Below are positions 8,788-17,725 of a stretch of 64,000 nucleotides of DNA, one piece after another. The position numbers and the translations under genes were made by a program. This stretch comes from Thermomonas flagellata (GTDB lineage: Bacteria > Pseudomonadota > Gammaproteobacteria > Xanthomonadales > Xanthomonadaceae): positions 62,001 through 126,000 of the forward strand of contig NZ_JAJOZK010000007.1 in assembly GCF_022419185.1 (NCBI RefSeq), in the 5' to 3' direction. A model generated the notes under the pieces. It did no database searches. It saw only the letters and a list, made by a program, of their open reading frames with translations, and was not told the DNA's origin. Every line of letters starts with the position of its first letter. Position 1 is the stretch's first letter.

Positions 8788-9651
8788 CTAGCCGGCGGGC
8801 GTTGCGCCGGCGTCATCGCCGGGCTCCTCGCCGGCGCCCACCAGCACGCAGCGGTCGGCATCCTGCAGCGCCGGGAAGCGCTGGCGGTGGGCCAGCAGGT
8901 CGGCCGCCGACAGGGTGGCGGTGACCACCGCCGGGGCATCCCCGCATTCCACCAGCGGCTGGCCGAAGACGTCGATCGCCGCGCTGTCGCCGCGGTAGTG
9001 CAGGCCGTTGCCGTCGGTCCCGACCCGGTTCACGCCGACCACGTAGCACAGGTTCTCGATCGCGCGTGCGCGCAGCAGGGTCTGCCAGGCGTAGGCGCGC
9101 GCCGACGGCCAGTTGGCGACGTACAGCGCCAGGTCGTAGTCGGCCTGGCCGGGGTGCGCCGGATCGAAGCGGTTGCGCGAGAACACCGGGAAGCGCAGGT
9201 CGTAGCAGACCTGCAGCAGGATCCGCCAGCCCTTCCACGCCACCACCACGCGCGCGCGGCCGGGGGCGTAGCGCTCGTGTTCGCGCGCGAAGGTGAACAG
9301 GTGGCGCTTGTCGTAGTGCGCCAGCGCGCCGTCCGGGGTGGCCAGCAGCAGGCGGTTGAACACTCCGGCCTCGGTGCGGATCTGCACGCTGCCGGCGACC
9401 GCCGCGCCCAGCGTCGCCGCCTGCTGGCGCATCCAGGCCACGGTCGCGCCGTCCATGCCCTCGGCGCGCGCGATCGCCGCGTTCGAGAAGCCGCTGGTGA
9501 AGGTCTCCGGCAGCACCACCAGGTCGGTCTGCCCGCGCAGCGGCGCGATCAGCCCGCCGTAATAGGCGCGGTTCGCCTCCGGGTCGTGCCAGCGCGTCTC
9601 GCCCTGGACCAGCGAGACGCGCAGGTCCGGCATGTGCTGGGGCTCGGGCAT
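8788..9651 (-). CDS. carbon-nitrogen hydrolase, omega-amidase (YafV/Nit2-like)
   Basis: Nitrilase-superfamily amidase of about 287 aa. The Glu-Lys-Cys triad is visible in [27 protein letters not shown] and [17 protein letters not shown]; the second Glu lies in [11 protein letters not shown]. YafV-type members hydrolyse alpha-ketoglutaramate and alpha-ketosuccinamate. It directly follows an aminotransferase gene with 8 bases between them, which matches the glutamine transaminase/omega-amidase pathway. A start at 9633 is also possible. It is very probably cotranscribed with the aminotransferase. Confidence 0.92.
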   Translation of the reverse strand: MPEPQHMPDLRVSLVQGETRWHDPEANRAYYGGLIAPLRGQTDLVVLPETFTSGFSNAAIARAEGMDGATVAWMRQQAATLGAAVAGSVQIRTEAGVFNRLLLATPDGALAHYDKRHLFTFAREHERYAPGRARVVVAWKGWRILLQVCYDLRFPVFSRNRFDPAHPGQADYDLALYVANWPSARAYAWQTLLRARAIENLCYVVGVNRVGTDGNGLHYRGDSAAIDVFGQPLVECGDAPAVVTATLSAADLLAHRQRFPALQDADRCVLVGAGEEPGDDAGATPAG

Positions 9652-9659
9652 GGCCGCGC

Positions 9660-10808
9660 TCACAGCCGCGACAGGCGTTCGATCGCCGCGTCCAGGGTGG
9701 CCTCGCTCTTGGCGAAGCACAGCCGCAGCAGGCGCTGTCCCGGCGGCGGCGCGGCATAGAACGGCGACAGCGGGATGCCGGTGACGCCATGCTCCACCGT
9801 CAGCCAGCGCGCGAATTCCAGATCCGGCAGGTCGCTGACCGCGGAGTAGTCCACCAGCTGGAAATACCCGCCCGGCACCGGCAGCGGCGTCAGCCGGGTG
9901 CCCTCCAGCTGGGCGCGGAAGCGGTCGCGCTTGGCCTGGTAGAACGCGCCCAGCGATTCGTAGTGGGCCGGGTCGGCCGCGATCATCTCCGCGAACGCGT
10001 GCTGCGCCGGGTGGAAGGTGCAGAACACGTTGTACTGGTGCACCTTGCGGAACTCCGCGGTGAGCGCCGGCGGCGCGATGCAGTAGCCGACCTTCCAGCC
10101 GGTGCAGTGGTAGGTCTTGCCGAAGCTGGAGACGACGAACGCGCGTTCGCGCAGCGCCGGATGGCGCAGCACCGATTCGTGGCGGGCGCCGTCGAACACG
10201 ATGTGCTCGTACACCTCGTCGCTCAGCAGCAGGATGTCGGTGCCGCGCAGGAGGTCCTGCAGCGCCTGCAGGTCGGCGGCGGTGAACATCGCGCCGGAGG
10301 GGTTGTGCGGGCTGTTGACCATCAGCAGCCGGGTGCGCGGGGTGATGGCGGCGCGCACCGCGTCCCAGTCCGGGGCGAAGCTGGCCGGGTCCAGCGGCAC
10401 GTGCACGGCGGTCGCGCCGGCCAGCGCGATCGCCGGTTCGTAGCAGTCGTAGCAGGGATCGAGCACGATCACCTCCTCGCCGGCGCGCACCACCGCGTGG
10501 ATGGCGTCGAAGATGGCCTCGGTGGCGCCGCTGGTGACGGTGACCTCGGCGTCGGCATCCGGGCGCCAGCCGTAGCAGCGCTGCGTCTTGTCCGCGATCG
10601 CCCGCCGCAACGCGGGGATGCCGGTCATCGGCGCGTACTGGTTGTGGCCGGCCTGCATGGCGCGTGCGAGCGCCTCCACCAGCGCGTCCGGCACCGGGAA
10701 GTCCGGGAAACCCTGGCCGAGGTTGATCGCGCCGTGCTCGGCCGCCAGCTGCGACATCACGGTGAAGATGGTGGTGCCGACCTGCGGCAGCTTGCTGTCC
10801 GGAGCCAT
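9660..10808 (-). CDS. methionine/glutamine-type aminotransferase (YbdL-like)
   Basis: Class I PLP-dependent aminotransferase of 382 aa. Typical elements are GAINLGQGFPDFPVP, the ring-stacking region VTVTSGATEAIFDA, NSPHNPSGAMF and SDEVYEHIVFDG. The PLP lysine sits in SSFGKTYHCTGWKVGYC. The sequence pattern resembles YbdL and kynurenine aminotransferases, which use methionine or glutamine with alpha-keto acids. The neighbouring omega-amidase would remove the alpha-keto amide and make the reaction irreversible, as in methionine salvage. The start at 10808 removes an unconserved N-terminal extension. Confidence 0.92.
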   Translation of the reverse strand: MAPDSKLPQVGTTIFTVMSQLAAEHGAINLGQGFPDFPVPDALVEALARAMQAGHNQYAPMTGIPALRRAIADKTQRCYGWRPDADAEVTVTSGATEAIFDAIHAVVRAGEEVIVLDPCYDCYEPAIALAGATAVHVPLDPASFAPDWDAVRAAITPRTRLLMVNSPHNPSGAMFTAADLQALQDLLRGTDILLLSDEVYEHIVFDGARHESVLRHPALRERAFVVSSFGKTYHCTGWKVGYCIAPPALTAEFRKVHQYNVFCTFHPAQHAFAEMIAADPAHYESLGAFYQAKRDRFRAQLEGTRLTPLPVPGGYFQLVDYSAVSDLPDLEFARWLTVEHGVTGIPLSPFYAAPPPGQRLLRLCFAKSEATLDAAIERLSRL

Positions 10809-10900
10809 GGCGACGTGCGGCGGAGGATGGGCGCAGAGTGTACGCAATCGGACGCGCGCCGCCGGCAGGCGCGCGGCGCAGCCGATAGAATCCGCGCTCC

Positions 10901-11545
10901 ATGCCGTCCGCCGACCCCGCCCCCGCCGCCCTGCTCGCCGTCCGCGGGCTTGCGTTCGCCCGCAACGAGGAGCCGGTGTTCGGGCCGCTCGCGTTCGCGG
11001 TGGACGCGGGCGAGGCGCTGCTGGTGCAGGGCGGCAACGGCGCCGGCAAGACCACCCTGCTGCGGGTGCTGGCCGGCCTGCTGCGCCCGGACGCCGGCGC
11101 CATCCTGCTCGATGGCGAACCGGCCGGCCCGGCCCGGCGCGCGCGCGCGATGGCCTACCTCGGCCACCTGCCGGGGCTTAAGGCGGACCTGGGCGCGCTG
11201 CAGAACCTGCACTACCTGTGCGGCCTGCACGGGCGCCGTCCGCGCCAGCTGCCGGAAGCCGCGCTGGCGATGGTCGGCCTGGCCGGCTACGAGGACGCGC
11301 CGCTGCGCACGCTCTCCGCGGGCCAGAAAAAGCGCCTGGGGCTGGCGCGGCTGTGGCTGTCGCCGGCGCCGCTATGGCTGCTGGACGAGCCTTACGCCAA
11401 CCTCGACCTCGACGGCATCACCCTGGTCAACCGCATGGTGCAGGCGCATCTGCGCGACGGCGGCGCGGCCCTGATCACCACCCATGGCGCCTACGCCGCG
11501 CCGCCGGTGCGCACCCGCCTGCTCGAACTGGGGAGCGTGGCATGA
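10901..11545 (+). CDS. ccmA: heme exporter ATPase CcmA
   Basis: ABC ATPase of 214 aa for cytochrome c maturation. The Walker A motif is [16 protein letters not shown], the signature [14 protein letters not shown] and Walker [13 protein letters not shown]. CcmA drives release of holo-CcmE from CcmC in the CcmABCD complex at the inner membrane. It is the first gene of the ccm operon, divergent from the aminotransferase by 92 bases, so the operon promoter should lie there. Its stop overlaps ccmB as ATGA. Confidence 0.96.
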   Translation: MPSADPAPAALLAVRGLAFARNEEPVFGPLAFAVDAGEALLVQGGNGAGKTTLLRVLAGLLRPDAGAILLDGEPAGPARRARAMAYLGHLPGLKADLGALQNLHYLCGLHGRRPRQLPEAALAMVGLAGYEDAPLRTLSAGQKKRLGLARLWLSPAPLWLLDEPYANLDLDGITLVNRMVQAHLRDGGAALITTHGAYAAPPVRTRLLELGSVA

Positions 11546-12213
11546 TGTGGCGCGCCGCCCGCGCCCTCGCCGCACGCGACCTGCAATTGCTGTGGGCGCG
11601 CCGCGGCGATGCCCTGCAGCCGCTGCTGTTCGCGCTGCTGACGGTGGTGCTGTTCGCGCTCGGCCTCGGCGGCGACGCGCGCGCGCTGGCGCCGGTCGCC
11701 TCGGCGGTGCTGTGGCTGGCGGTGCTGCTGGCCGGCCTGCTGACGCTGGACAACCTGTTCCGCGGCGATGCCGAGGACGGCTCGCTGGAGCAGTGGATGC
11801 TGGCGCCGGTGCCGCTGTGGTGGCTGGTGCTGGTGCGCACCCTGATGCACTGGCTCACCACCGCGCTGCCGGTGATCGTGGCGGTGCCGCTGCTGGGCGA
11901 GCTGCTGCACCTGCCGCACGCGCAGCTGCCGGTGCTGCTGGCCTCGCTGCTGCTGGGCACGCCGATCCTCAGCCTGCTCGGCGCGGTGGTCGCCGCGCTC
12001 ACGGTCGGCATGCGCCGCGCCGGCATCCTGCTGGCGCTGCTGGCGCTGCCGCTGTACGTGCCGGTGCTGGTGTTCGGCGCCGGCGCGGTCGCCGCGCAGG
12101 CGCAGGGGCTGGACGCCATCGGCGCGCTGCTGCTGCTGGCGGCCGGGCTGGTCTTCGCGCTGGTCCTGGCCCCGCTGACCGCGGCGGCGGCGCTGCGGAT
12201 CGCCCATACCTGA
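11542..12213 (+). CDS. ccmB: heme exporter permease CcmB
   Basis: Integral membrane protein of 223 aa with about six transmembrane helices. CcmB-specific stretches include [20 protein letters not shown] and [21 protein letters not shown]. It partners CcmA as the ABC permease. Translation starts at the first of two tandem ATG codons, overlapping the ccmA stop. The 96 bases that follow, before ccmC, are the only sizeable gap in the operon. Confidence 0.95.
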   Translation: MMWRAARALAARDLQLLWARRGDALQPLLFALLTVVLFALGLGGDARALAPVASAVLWLAVLLAGLLTLDNLFRGDAEDGSLEQWMLAPVPLWWLVLVRTLMHWLTTALPVIVAVPLLGELLHLPHAQLPVLLASLLLGTPILSLLGAVVAALTVGMRRAGILLALLALPLYVPVLVFGAGAVAAQAQGLDAIGALLLLAAGLVFALVLAPLTAAAALRIAHT

Positions 12214-12309
12214 ACACCCCGCCCACCAGATACCCCCCGGCGTACCACGGGCCGGTAACTGGTATCCTGCCGGCCCGCCCCGGCGGCCACGTGCCGCGCC
12301 GCAGCATCC

Positions 12310-13059
12310 ATGCATCCGCTGATCCGCTGGTTCCACCAACTCGGCTCGCCCCCCTATTTCGACCGCTTCGCCGCCCGCTGGGCGCCGTGGGGCTACGGGC
12401 TGGGCCTGCTGGCGATGCTCATCGGGCTGTACGGCGCGCTGTTCCAGGTCCCGGCCGACTACCAGCAGGGCGACAGCTTCCGCATCCTCTACATCCACGT
12501 GCCCGCGGCCTGGATGAGCATGGCGGTGTTCGCGCTGATGGCGCTGTATGCGGCGATCGCGCTGATCTGGCGGATCAAGCTGGCGGAGATCCTGTCGATG
12601 GCGTGCGCGCCGATCGGCGCCGGCTTCACCACCGTCACCCTGCTGACCGGCTCGATCTGGGGCAAGCCGATGTGGGGCACCTGGTGGGACTGGGATCCGC
12701 GCCTGACCACCGAGCTGATCCTGCTGTTCCTCTACCTGGGCGTGATGGGCCTGTACGCGGCGATCGACGACCGCCGCAACGCCGCGCGCGCGGCCGGGCT
12801 GCTGGCGATCGTCGGGGTCGCGCTGCTGCCGGTCATCCGCTGGTCGGTGGTGTGGTGGAACTCGCTGCACCAGGGCCAGACCATCCGCCTGTTCGGGCAG
12901 TCGAGCATGGACCCGAGCATGCTGCCGCCGCTGTGGTGGATGGTGCTCGGCACCCATGTCTGGTTCGCCGGCGCCCTGCTGGCGCGCGCGCGCGCGGACA
13001 ACCTGCGGCGCGAGCTGGGCAAGGACTGGGTCAACCGGCTGGCGGAGCAGGCGCGATGA
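12310..13059 (+). CDS. ccmC: heme lyase subunit CcmC
   Basis: CcmC, 249 aa, six-helix heme-handling protein that loads heme onto CcmE. The tryptophan-rich WWD signature is present as [22 protein letters not shown], flanked by the conserved histidine regions [11 protein letters not shown] and [12 protein letters not shown] 96-base gap separates it from ccmB; it contains TGGTATCCT near 12260-12268, which might be an extended -10 element, but no -35 was found. The stop overlaps ccmD. Confidence 0.96.
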   Translation: MHPLIRWFHQLGSPPYFDRFAARWAPWGYGLGLLAMLIGLYGALFQVPADYQQGDSFRILYIHVPAAWMSMAVFALMALYAAIALIWRIKLAEILSMACAPIGAGFTTVTLLTGSIWGKPMWGTWWDWDPRLTTELILLFLYLGVMGLYAAIDDRRNAARAAGLLAIVGVALLPVIRWSVVWWNSLHQGQTIRLFGQSSMDPSMLPPLWWMVLGTHVWFAGALLARARADNLRRELGKDWVNRLAEQAR

Positions 13060-13220
13060 GCTACCGCGAGTACGTGCTGGCCGCCTACGCGGTGTTCGCG
13101 ATCTTCCTGCTGTGGGACTGGCTCATCCCGCGGCTGCAACTGCGCGCGGCCCTGCGCGCGACCCGCCGGCGCCTCGCCCGCCAGGGCACCCGCGCCGCCC
13201 CGACGGACCTGCAACGATGA
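13056..13220 (+). CDS. ccmD: heme exporter protein CcmD
   Basis: A small 54-aa protein with one transmembrane helix. It starts [22 protein letters not shown] and has a basic cytoplasmic C-terminus ([11 protein letters not shown]), the standard CcmD layout. CcmD stabilises the CcmABC complex and helps release holo-CcmE. It overlaps ccmC by four bases and ccmE by four. Confidence 0.93.
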   Translation: MSYREYVLAAYAVFAIFLLWDWLIPRLQLRAALRATRRRLARQGTRAAPTDLQR

Positions 13221-13681
13221 ACCCCACCCGCAAACGCCGCCTGTGGCTGGTGCTGGCGCTGGTCGCCGCCGCCGGCCTCGCCACCACCCTGATCGCGCTG
13301 GCCCTGCAGCGCAACGTCGCCTACCTCTACACCCCGAGCGAGGTGCTGCGCGGCGACGCCGGCGGGCACGCCCGCTTCCGCCTCGGCGGGATGGTCGCGG
13401 CCGGCTCGTTCCGGCGCGCACCCGGCTCGATGGAGGCGCACTTCGCGGTGGACGACGGCGAGGCGGTGCTGCCGGTGGTCTACACCGGCATCCTGCCCGA
13501 CCTGTTCCGCGAGAAGCAGGCGGTGGTCGCCACCGGGCGCATGCAGGGCGGCGTGTTCGTGGCCGACGAGGTGCTGGCCAAGCACGACGAGACCTACATG
13601 CCCAAGGAAGTGGCCGACAAGATGGGCCTGGCGCACAAGAAGCACAACGTGCAGGCCGCCCCGGCCGGGATGCCGCAGTAA
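13217..13681 (+). CDS. ccmE: heme chaperone CcmE
   Basis: Periplasmic heme chaperone, 154 aa, anchored by an N-terminal helix ([20 protein letters not shown]). The OB-fold domain contains [35 protein letters not shown] and the heme-binding segment [10 protein letters not shown], where H123 forms the covalent bond to heme. Holo-CcmE delivers heme to the CcmF/H ligase. The ATG lies within the ccmD stop overlap. Confidence 0.96.
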   Translation: MNPTRKRRLWLVLALVAAAGLATTLIALALQRNVAYLYTPSEVLRGDAGGHARFRLGGMVAAGSFRRAPGSMEAHFAVDDGEAVLPVVYTGILPDLFREKQAVVATGRMQGGVFVADEVLAKHDETYMPKEVADKMGLAHKKHNVQAAPAGMPQ

Positions 13682-15628
13682 GTGGGCGCGCTCGCGTTCC
13701 TGCCGGAACTGGGCCAGTTCGCCCTGCTGCTGGCGCTGCTGGTGGCGGCGGTGCAGGCCGTGCTGCCGCTGCTCGGGGCCTGGCGCGCGCAGCCGGCGCT
13801 GATGGCGCTGGCGCGGCCGGCGGCCTATCTGCAGCTGGCGCTGGTCGGGCTGGCGTTCGCCGTGCTCACCCGCGCGTTCGTGGACGGCGACTTCTCGCTG
13901 CGCTACGTGGCCGAGAACAGCAATTCGCTGCTGCCCCTGGTCTACCGCTACACCGCGGTGTGGGGCGCGCACGAGGGCTCACTGCTGTTGTGGGCGCTGG
14001 TGCTGGCGGTGTGGACCGCCGCGGTGGCGCGCTTCTCCGCGCGGCTGCCGCTGCCGGTGGTCGCGCGCGTGCTGGGGGTGATGGGGATCGTGGCGGTCGG
14101 CTTCCTCGCGTTCCTGATCTTCACCAGCAACCCGTTCGAGCGCCTGCTGCCGGCCGCGGCCGAGGGCCGCGACCTCAACCCGCTGCTGCAGGATCCGGGG
14201 ATGGTGATGCACCCGCCGATGCTGTACGCCGGCTACGTCGGGTTCTCGGTGCCGTTCGCGTTCGCGATCGCCGCCCTGCTCGAGGGCCGGATCGATGCGC
14301 AGTGGCTGCGCTGGGCGCGCCCATGGACCAACGTGGCCTGGGGCCTGCTCACGCTCGGGATCGCGCTCGGCAGCTGGTGGGCCTATTACGAGCTTGGCTG
14401 GGGCGGCTGGTGGTTCTGGGATCCGGTGGAGAACGCCAGCTTCATGCCGTGGCTGGCCGGCGCGGCGCTCTTGCACTCGCAGGCGGTGACCGAGAAGCGC
14501 GGCAGCTTCGGCGGCTGGACCCTGCTCTTGGCGATCGCGGCGTTCTCGCTGTCGCTGCTGGGCACCTTCCTGGTGCGCTCGGGCGTGCTGACCTCGGTGC
14601 ATGCGTTCGCCGCCGACCCCACCCGCGGCCTGTTCGTGCTGGTGTTCCTCGGCCTCGTGATCGGCGGCTCGCTGCTGCTGTACGCGCTGCGCGCGCCGGA
14701 CACCGAGCGCCAGGCCAAGCCGTTCACCCTGGCCTCGCGCGAGACCCTGCTGCTGGCCAACAACCTGCTGCTGGCCGCCGCCTGCGGCATGGTCCTGCTC
14801 GGCACCCTGTACCCGCTGCTGGCGGACGCCCTCGAACTGGGCAAGATCTCGGTCGGCCCGCCGTACTTCTCGTTCATGTTCCTGCTGCTGATGGCGCCGC
14901 TGGTGCTGCTGCTGCCGTTCGGCCCGCTCACCCGCTGGCAGCGCGAGGATCCGCGCCAGCCGCTGCGATTGTTGGCGCCGTGGGCGCTGCTGGCGCTGGT
15001 GGCCGGCGCCAGCGCGTTCGTGCTGATGCCGCAGGGCGGCTGGAAGGCGGCGCTCGGGGTCGTGGCCGCGCTGTGGGTCGCGCTGGGCACCCTGCGCTTT
15101 CTGTGGTCGCGCTGGCAGCAGCCGGGCGCGCGCCTGACCCGCGAGATGCTGGGCATGACCCTGGCCCACCTCGGGATCGCGGTGTTCCTGGCCGGCGCGC
15201 TGCTGGTCGAAGGACTGTCCCAGCAGCGCGAGGTCGCGGTGCGCCCGGGCATGCAGGTGCAGCTCGGCGACACCTGCTTCGTGCTGCGCGGGATCGCGCA
15301 CGAGGAAGGCCCCAACTACGTCAGCGACCGCGGCACGGTGGACGTGCTGGCCGACTGCCGCACCCCGCTGACCACCCTGCACCCGGAGAAGCGCCGCTAC
15401 GTCGCCGGCGGCCAGGTGATGACCGAGGTCGGGCTGCACGCCGGGGTCCTGCGCGACCTCTACGTCGCCCTCGGCGAGCCGCTCGGCGGCGATGCCTGGG
15501 CGCTGCGGGTGCACGTCAAGCCGTTCGTGCGCTGGATTTGGGCCGGCGCGCTGCTGATGGCGCTCGGCGGCTTCGTCACCGCCAGCGACCGCCGCTTCCG
15601 CCGCACCGCCGCCGAGGCCACGCCATGA
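13682..15628 (+). CDS. ccmF: cytochrome c heme lyase CcmF
   Basis: Large multi-span heme lyase of 648 aa. Conserved features include YRYTAVWGAHEGSLLLW, the loop VMHPPMLYAGYVGFSVPFAFA, the WWD signature region LGWGGWWFWDPVENASFMPWL and SLSLLGTFLVRSGVLTSVHAFA. CcmF reduces heme in holo-CcmE and, with CcmH, attaches it to apocytochrome CXXCH motifs. A GTG start directly abuts the ccmE stop codon TAA. Confidence 0.96.
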   Translation: MGALAFLPELGQFALLLALLVAAVQAVLPLLGAWRAQPALMALARPAAYLQLALVGLAFAVLTRAFVDGDFSLRYVAENSNSLLPLVYRYTAVWGAHEGSLLLWALVLAVWTAAVARFSARLPLPVVARVLGVMGIVAVGFLAFLIFTSNPFERLLPAAAEGRDLNPLLQDPGMVMHPPMLYAGYVGFSVPFAFAIAALLEGRIDAQWLRWARPWTNVAWGLLTLGIALGSWWAYYELGWGGWWFWDPVENASFMPWLAGAALLHSQAVTEKRGSFGGWTLLLAIAAFSLSLLGTFLVRSGVLTSVHAFAADPTRGLFVLVFLGLVIGGSLLLYALRAPDTERQAKPFTLASRETLLLANNLLLAAACGMVLLGTLYPLLADALELGKISVGPPYFSFMFLLLMAPLVLLLPFGPLTRWQREDPRQPLRLLAPWALLALVAGASAFVLMPQGGWKAALGVVAALWVALGTLRFLWSRWQQPGARLTREMLGMTLAHLGIAVFLAGALLVEGLSQQREVAVRPGMQVQLGDTCFVLRGIAHEEGPNYVSDRGTVDVLADCRTPLTTLHPEKRRYVAGGQVMTEVGLHAGVLRDLYVALGEPLGGDAWALRVHVKPFVRWIWAGALLMALGGFVTASDRRFRRTAAEATP

Positions 15629-16173
15629 AGGCCGGGCGCTGGCTGCCGCTGGCGGTCTTCGTCCTGCTCGCCGCGCTGCTGGGCGCCGGGGTGTGGATGA
15701 GCCGCAAGCCCGACCGCGATGCCCTGCCCTCGCCGCTGATCGGCAAGCCGGCGCCGGCGTTCGCGCTGCCGGTGCTGCACGAGCCGGGACGCACGGTGCG
15801 CCTGGCCGACCTCAAGGGCCAGCCGTTCCTGCTCAACGTCTGGGGCAGCTGGTGCGTGGAGTGCCGGGTCGAACACCCGGTGATCACCCGCCTGGCCGAG
15901 ACCCGCCGCATTCGGGTGGTCGGCTACAACTGGAAGGACGAACCGGCCGACGCCTTGCGCTGGCTGGCGCAGTTCGGCAATCCCTACTGGCTGGTGCTGA
16001 GCGACGTCGAGGGCCGCAGCGCGATCGACTGGGGCATCTACGGCGCGCCGGAGACCTTCCTGGTGGACGCCGACGGCATCGTGCGCTGGAAGCATGTCGG
16101 CCCGATCGACGATGCGGTGCTCGCCGGCGAGCTGGAACCGCAGCTGCGCGCGCTGGAGGGGGGCCGCCGATGA
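15625..16173 (+). CDS. ccmG: thiol:disulfide interchange protein CcmG (DsbE)
   Basis: Membrane-anchored periplasmic thioredoxin-fold protein of 182 aa that keeps apocytochrome/CcmH cysteines reduced. One N-terminal helix (LPLAVFVLLAALLGAGVW) precedes the domain. The active site is C77-V-E-C80 in NVWGSWCVECRVEHPV, and the CcmG-specific acidic segment GYNWKDEPADALRWL is present. E. coli CcmG has WCPTC, so the WCVEC dipeptide differs and may shift the redox potential. It overlaps ccmF and ccmH by four bases each. Confidence 0.95.
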   Translation: MKAGRWLPLAVFVLLAALLGAGVWMSRKPDRDALPSPLIGKPAPAFALPVLHEPGRTVRLADLKGQPFLLNVWGSWCVECRVEHPVITRLAETRRIRVVGYNWKDEPADALRWLAQFGNPYWLVLSDVEGRSAIDWGIYGAPETFLVDADGIVRWKHVGPIDDAVLAGELEPQLRALEGGRR

Positions 16174-16622
16174 ACCGGATCGCCACCGCCGCGCTGGCAC
16201 TGCTGCTGGGCCTGGTCCCGCCGCTGGCGCGCGCCCAGGCCAACCAGCAGGCCGACGCCGCGCCGCTGCGCTTCCACGACCCCGCCGAGGAGGCGCGCTT
16301 CCACGCCCTCACCGCGGAGCTGCGCTGCGTGATGTGCCAGAACCAGTCGCTGGCCGATTCCAATGCGCTGATCGCGCTCAACCTGCGCCGCGAGGTGCTG
16401 GCGCTGATGCGCCAGGGCAAGAGCGACGATGAGATCAAGAACTTCCTGGTGCAGCGCTACGGCGAGTTCGTGCTGTACCGGCCGCGGCTGGAGGCGCGCA
16501 CCTGGCTGCTGTGGCTCGGCCCGGGGCTACTGTTGGCCGGCGGCGCCGTTGCGCTGGCGCTGGCGGTACGCCGTCGGCGCCCGTCCACGCCGCCGCAGGA
16601 CGACGAGGAACAGGAATGGTGA
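16170..16622 (+). CDS. ccmH: cytochrome c-type biogenesis protein CcmH
   Basis: CcmH/CycL of 150 aa with a cleavable signal peptide (IATAALALLLGLVPPLARAQA), a periplasmic three-helix domain with the redox motif LRCVMCQNQSLADS (C53 and C56), and a C-terminal membrane anchor. It receives reducing equivalents from CcmG and acts in the heme ligation complex with CcmF and CcmI. The CycH-like part is a separate gene here (ccmI), unlike the fused E. coli CcmH. Confidence 0.95.
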   Translation: MNRIATAALALLLGLVPPLARAQANQQADAAPLRFHDPAEEARFHALTAELRCVMCQNQSLADSNALIALNLRREVLALMRQGKSDDEIKNFLVQRYGEFVLYRPRLEARTWLLWLGPGLLLAGGAVALALAVRRRRPSTPPQDDEEQEW

Positions 16623-17632
16623 TGGGGCTGTTCATCGCGCTGGCCGGCGCGCTGGTGCTGGCGGTGCTGGCGATCCTGCTGCGCCCGCTATGGCCGGCGC
16701 GGCGCGGGCTGGCCCTCACCCTCGGGGTCGCCCTGGTCGCGGGCGCGGCGCTCTTGTACCGCGCGGTCGGCACGCCGGAGGCGCTCGACCCGGCCATGCT
16801 GCGCGCGCCGCAGACCCTGCCGGAGGCGATCGCGCAGCTGCAGCGGCGGCTCGCACGCGATCCCGACCAGCCCGAGGGCTGGATGCTGCTGGGCATGGCC
16901 TACGCCCGCCAAGGCCAGCTTCAGTCCTCGCGCGATGCCTATGCGCGCGCACTGGCGCTGGCCCCGGACGATCCCGACGCGCTGACCGAAGCCGCGCAGT
17001 CGCGCGCCCTGGCCGCGCCCGACCGCCGCTTCGATGCCGCCGCGCGGGCCATGCTGGAGAAGGCGGTGCGCCTGCATCCCGAGCACCAGCGCGCGCGCTG
17101 GTTCCTCGGCGTCGCGCTGCGCCAGGCCGGCGATGCCGCCGGCGCGGCGCGCACCTGGGAGCCGCTGCTGGGCGCGCTCGACGGCGAGACCGGCGCCGCC
17201 CTGCGCGAACAGATCGAAGACGCCCGCAAGGCCGCCGGGCTGCCGCCTCTTGCGGAGGCACCGGCCGCCGCCAGCACGGGCGGGATCCAGGTCGCGGTGC
17301 GGCTGGCCCCGGCGCTGGCCGCGCGGCTGGCGACGATGCCGCGGGCGCAGGTGTTCGTGATCGCGCGCGCCCCGGGCGGCGGCCCGATGCCGGTCGCGGT
17401 CGAACGCCACCCGGCCAGCGCACTGCCGCTGCAGGTGCGGCTGGACGACGCCGACAGCCCGATGCCGACCCGGCGCCTCTCGCAGCTGCCACAGGTGGAA
17501 CTGCTCGCACGCCTGTCCCCCAGCGGCGAGGCGATGCCGCAGCCGGACGACATCAGCTCGCCGGCGGTCACCGTCATCCAGCCGGCCAAGGGCGCGGTGG
17601 AGCTGGTGATCGGGGCCCCCGCGCAGCCGTGA
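16616..17632 (+). CDS. ccmI: apocytochrome chaperone CcmI (CycH)
   Basis: CcmI/CycH of about 338 aa. Two N-terminal transmembrane helices (FIALAGALVLAVLAILLRPL and GLALTLGVALVAGAALLYRAV) are followed by TPR repeats (EGWMLLGMAYARQGQLQSSR, ARWFLGVALRQAGDAAGAAR). A C-terminal beta domain comes last (VAVRLAPALAARLATMPRAQ...VFVIARAPGGGPMPVAVER). It presents unfolded apocytochromes to the heme ligase. ATG 16616 overlaps the end of ccmH; GTG 16619 and ATG 16622 are alternatives. It is the last gene of the ccm operon. Confidence 0.93.
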   Translation: MVMGLFIALAGALVLAVLAILLRPLWPARRGLALTLGVALVAGAALLYRAVGTPEALDPAMLRAPQTLPEAIAQLQRRLARDPDQPEGWMLLGMAYARQGQLQSSRDAYARALALAPDDPDALTEAAQSRALAAPDRRFDAAARAMLEKAVRLHPEHQRARWFLGVALRQAGDAAGAARTWEPLLGALDGETGAALREQIEDARKAAGLPPLAEAPAAASTGGIQVAVRLAPALAARLATMPRAQVFVIARAPGGGPMPVAVERHPASALPLQVRLDDADSPMPTRRLSQLPQVELLARLSPSGEAMPQPDDISSPAVTVIQPAKGAVELVIGAPAQP

Positions 17633-17725
17633 GCCGGCGCGCCGGCGGGTGCTGATGCCAGCGCGGCATCGCAGTATTCCGCCGGCTGCCTCGGCGCGGC
17701 AAGCGCCCCCGCCTACACTTGCCGC

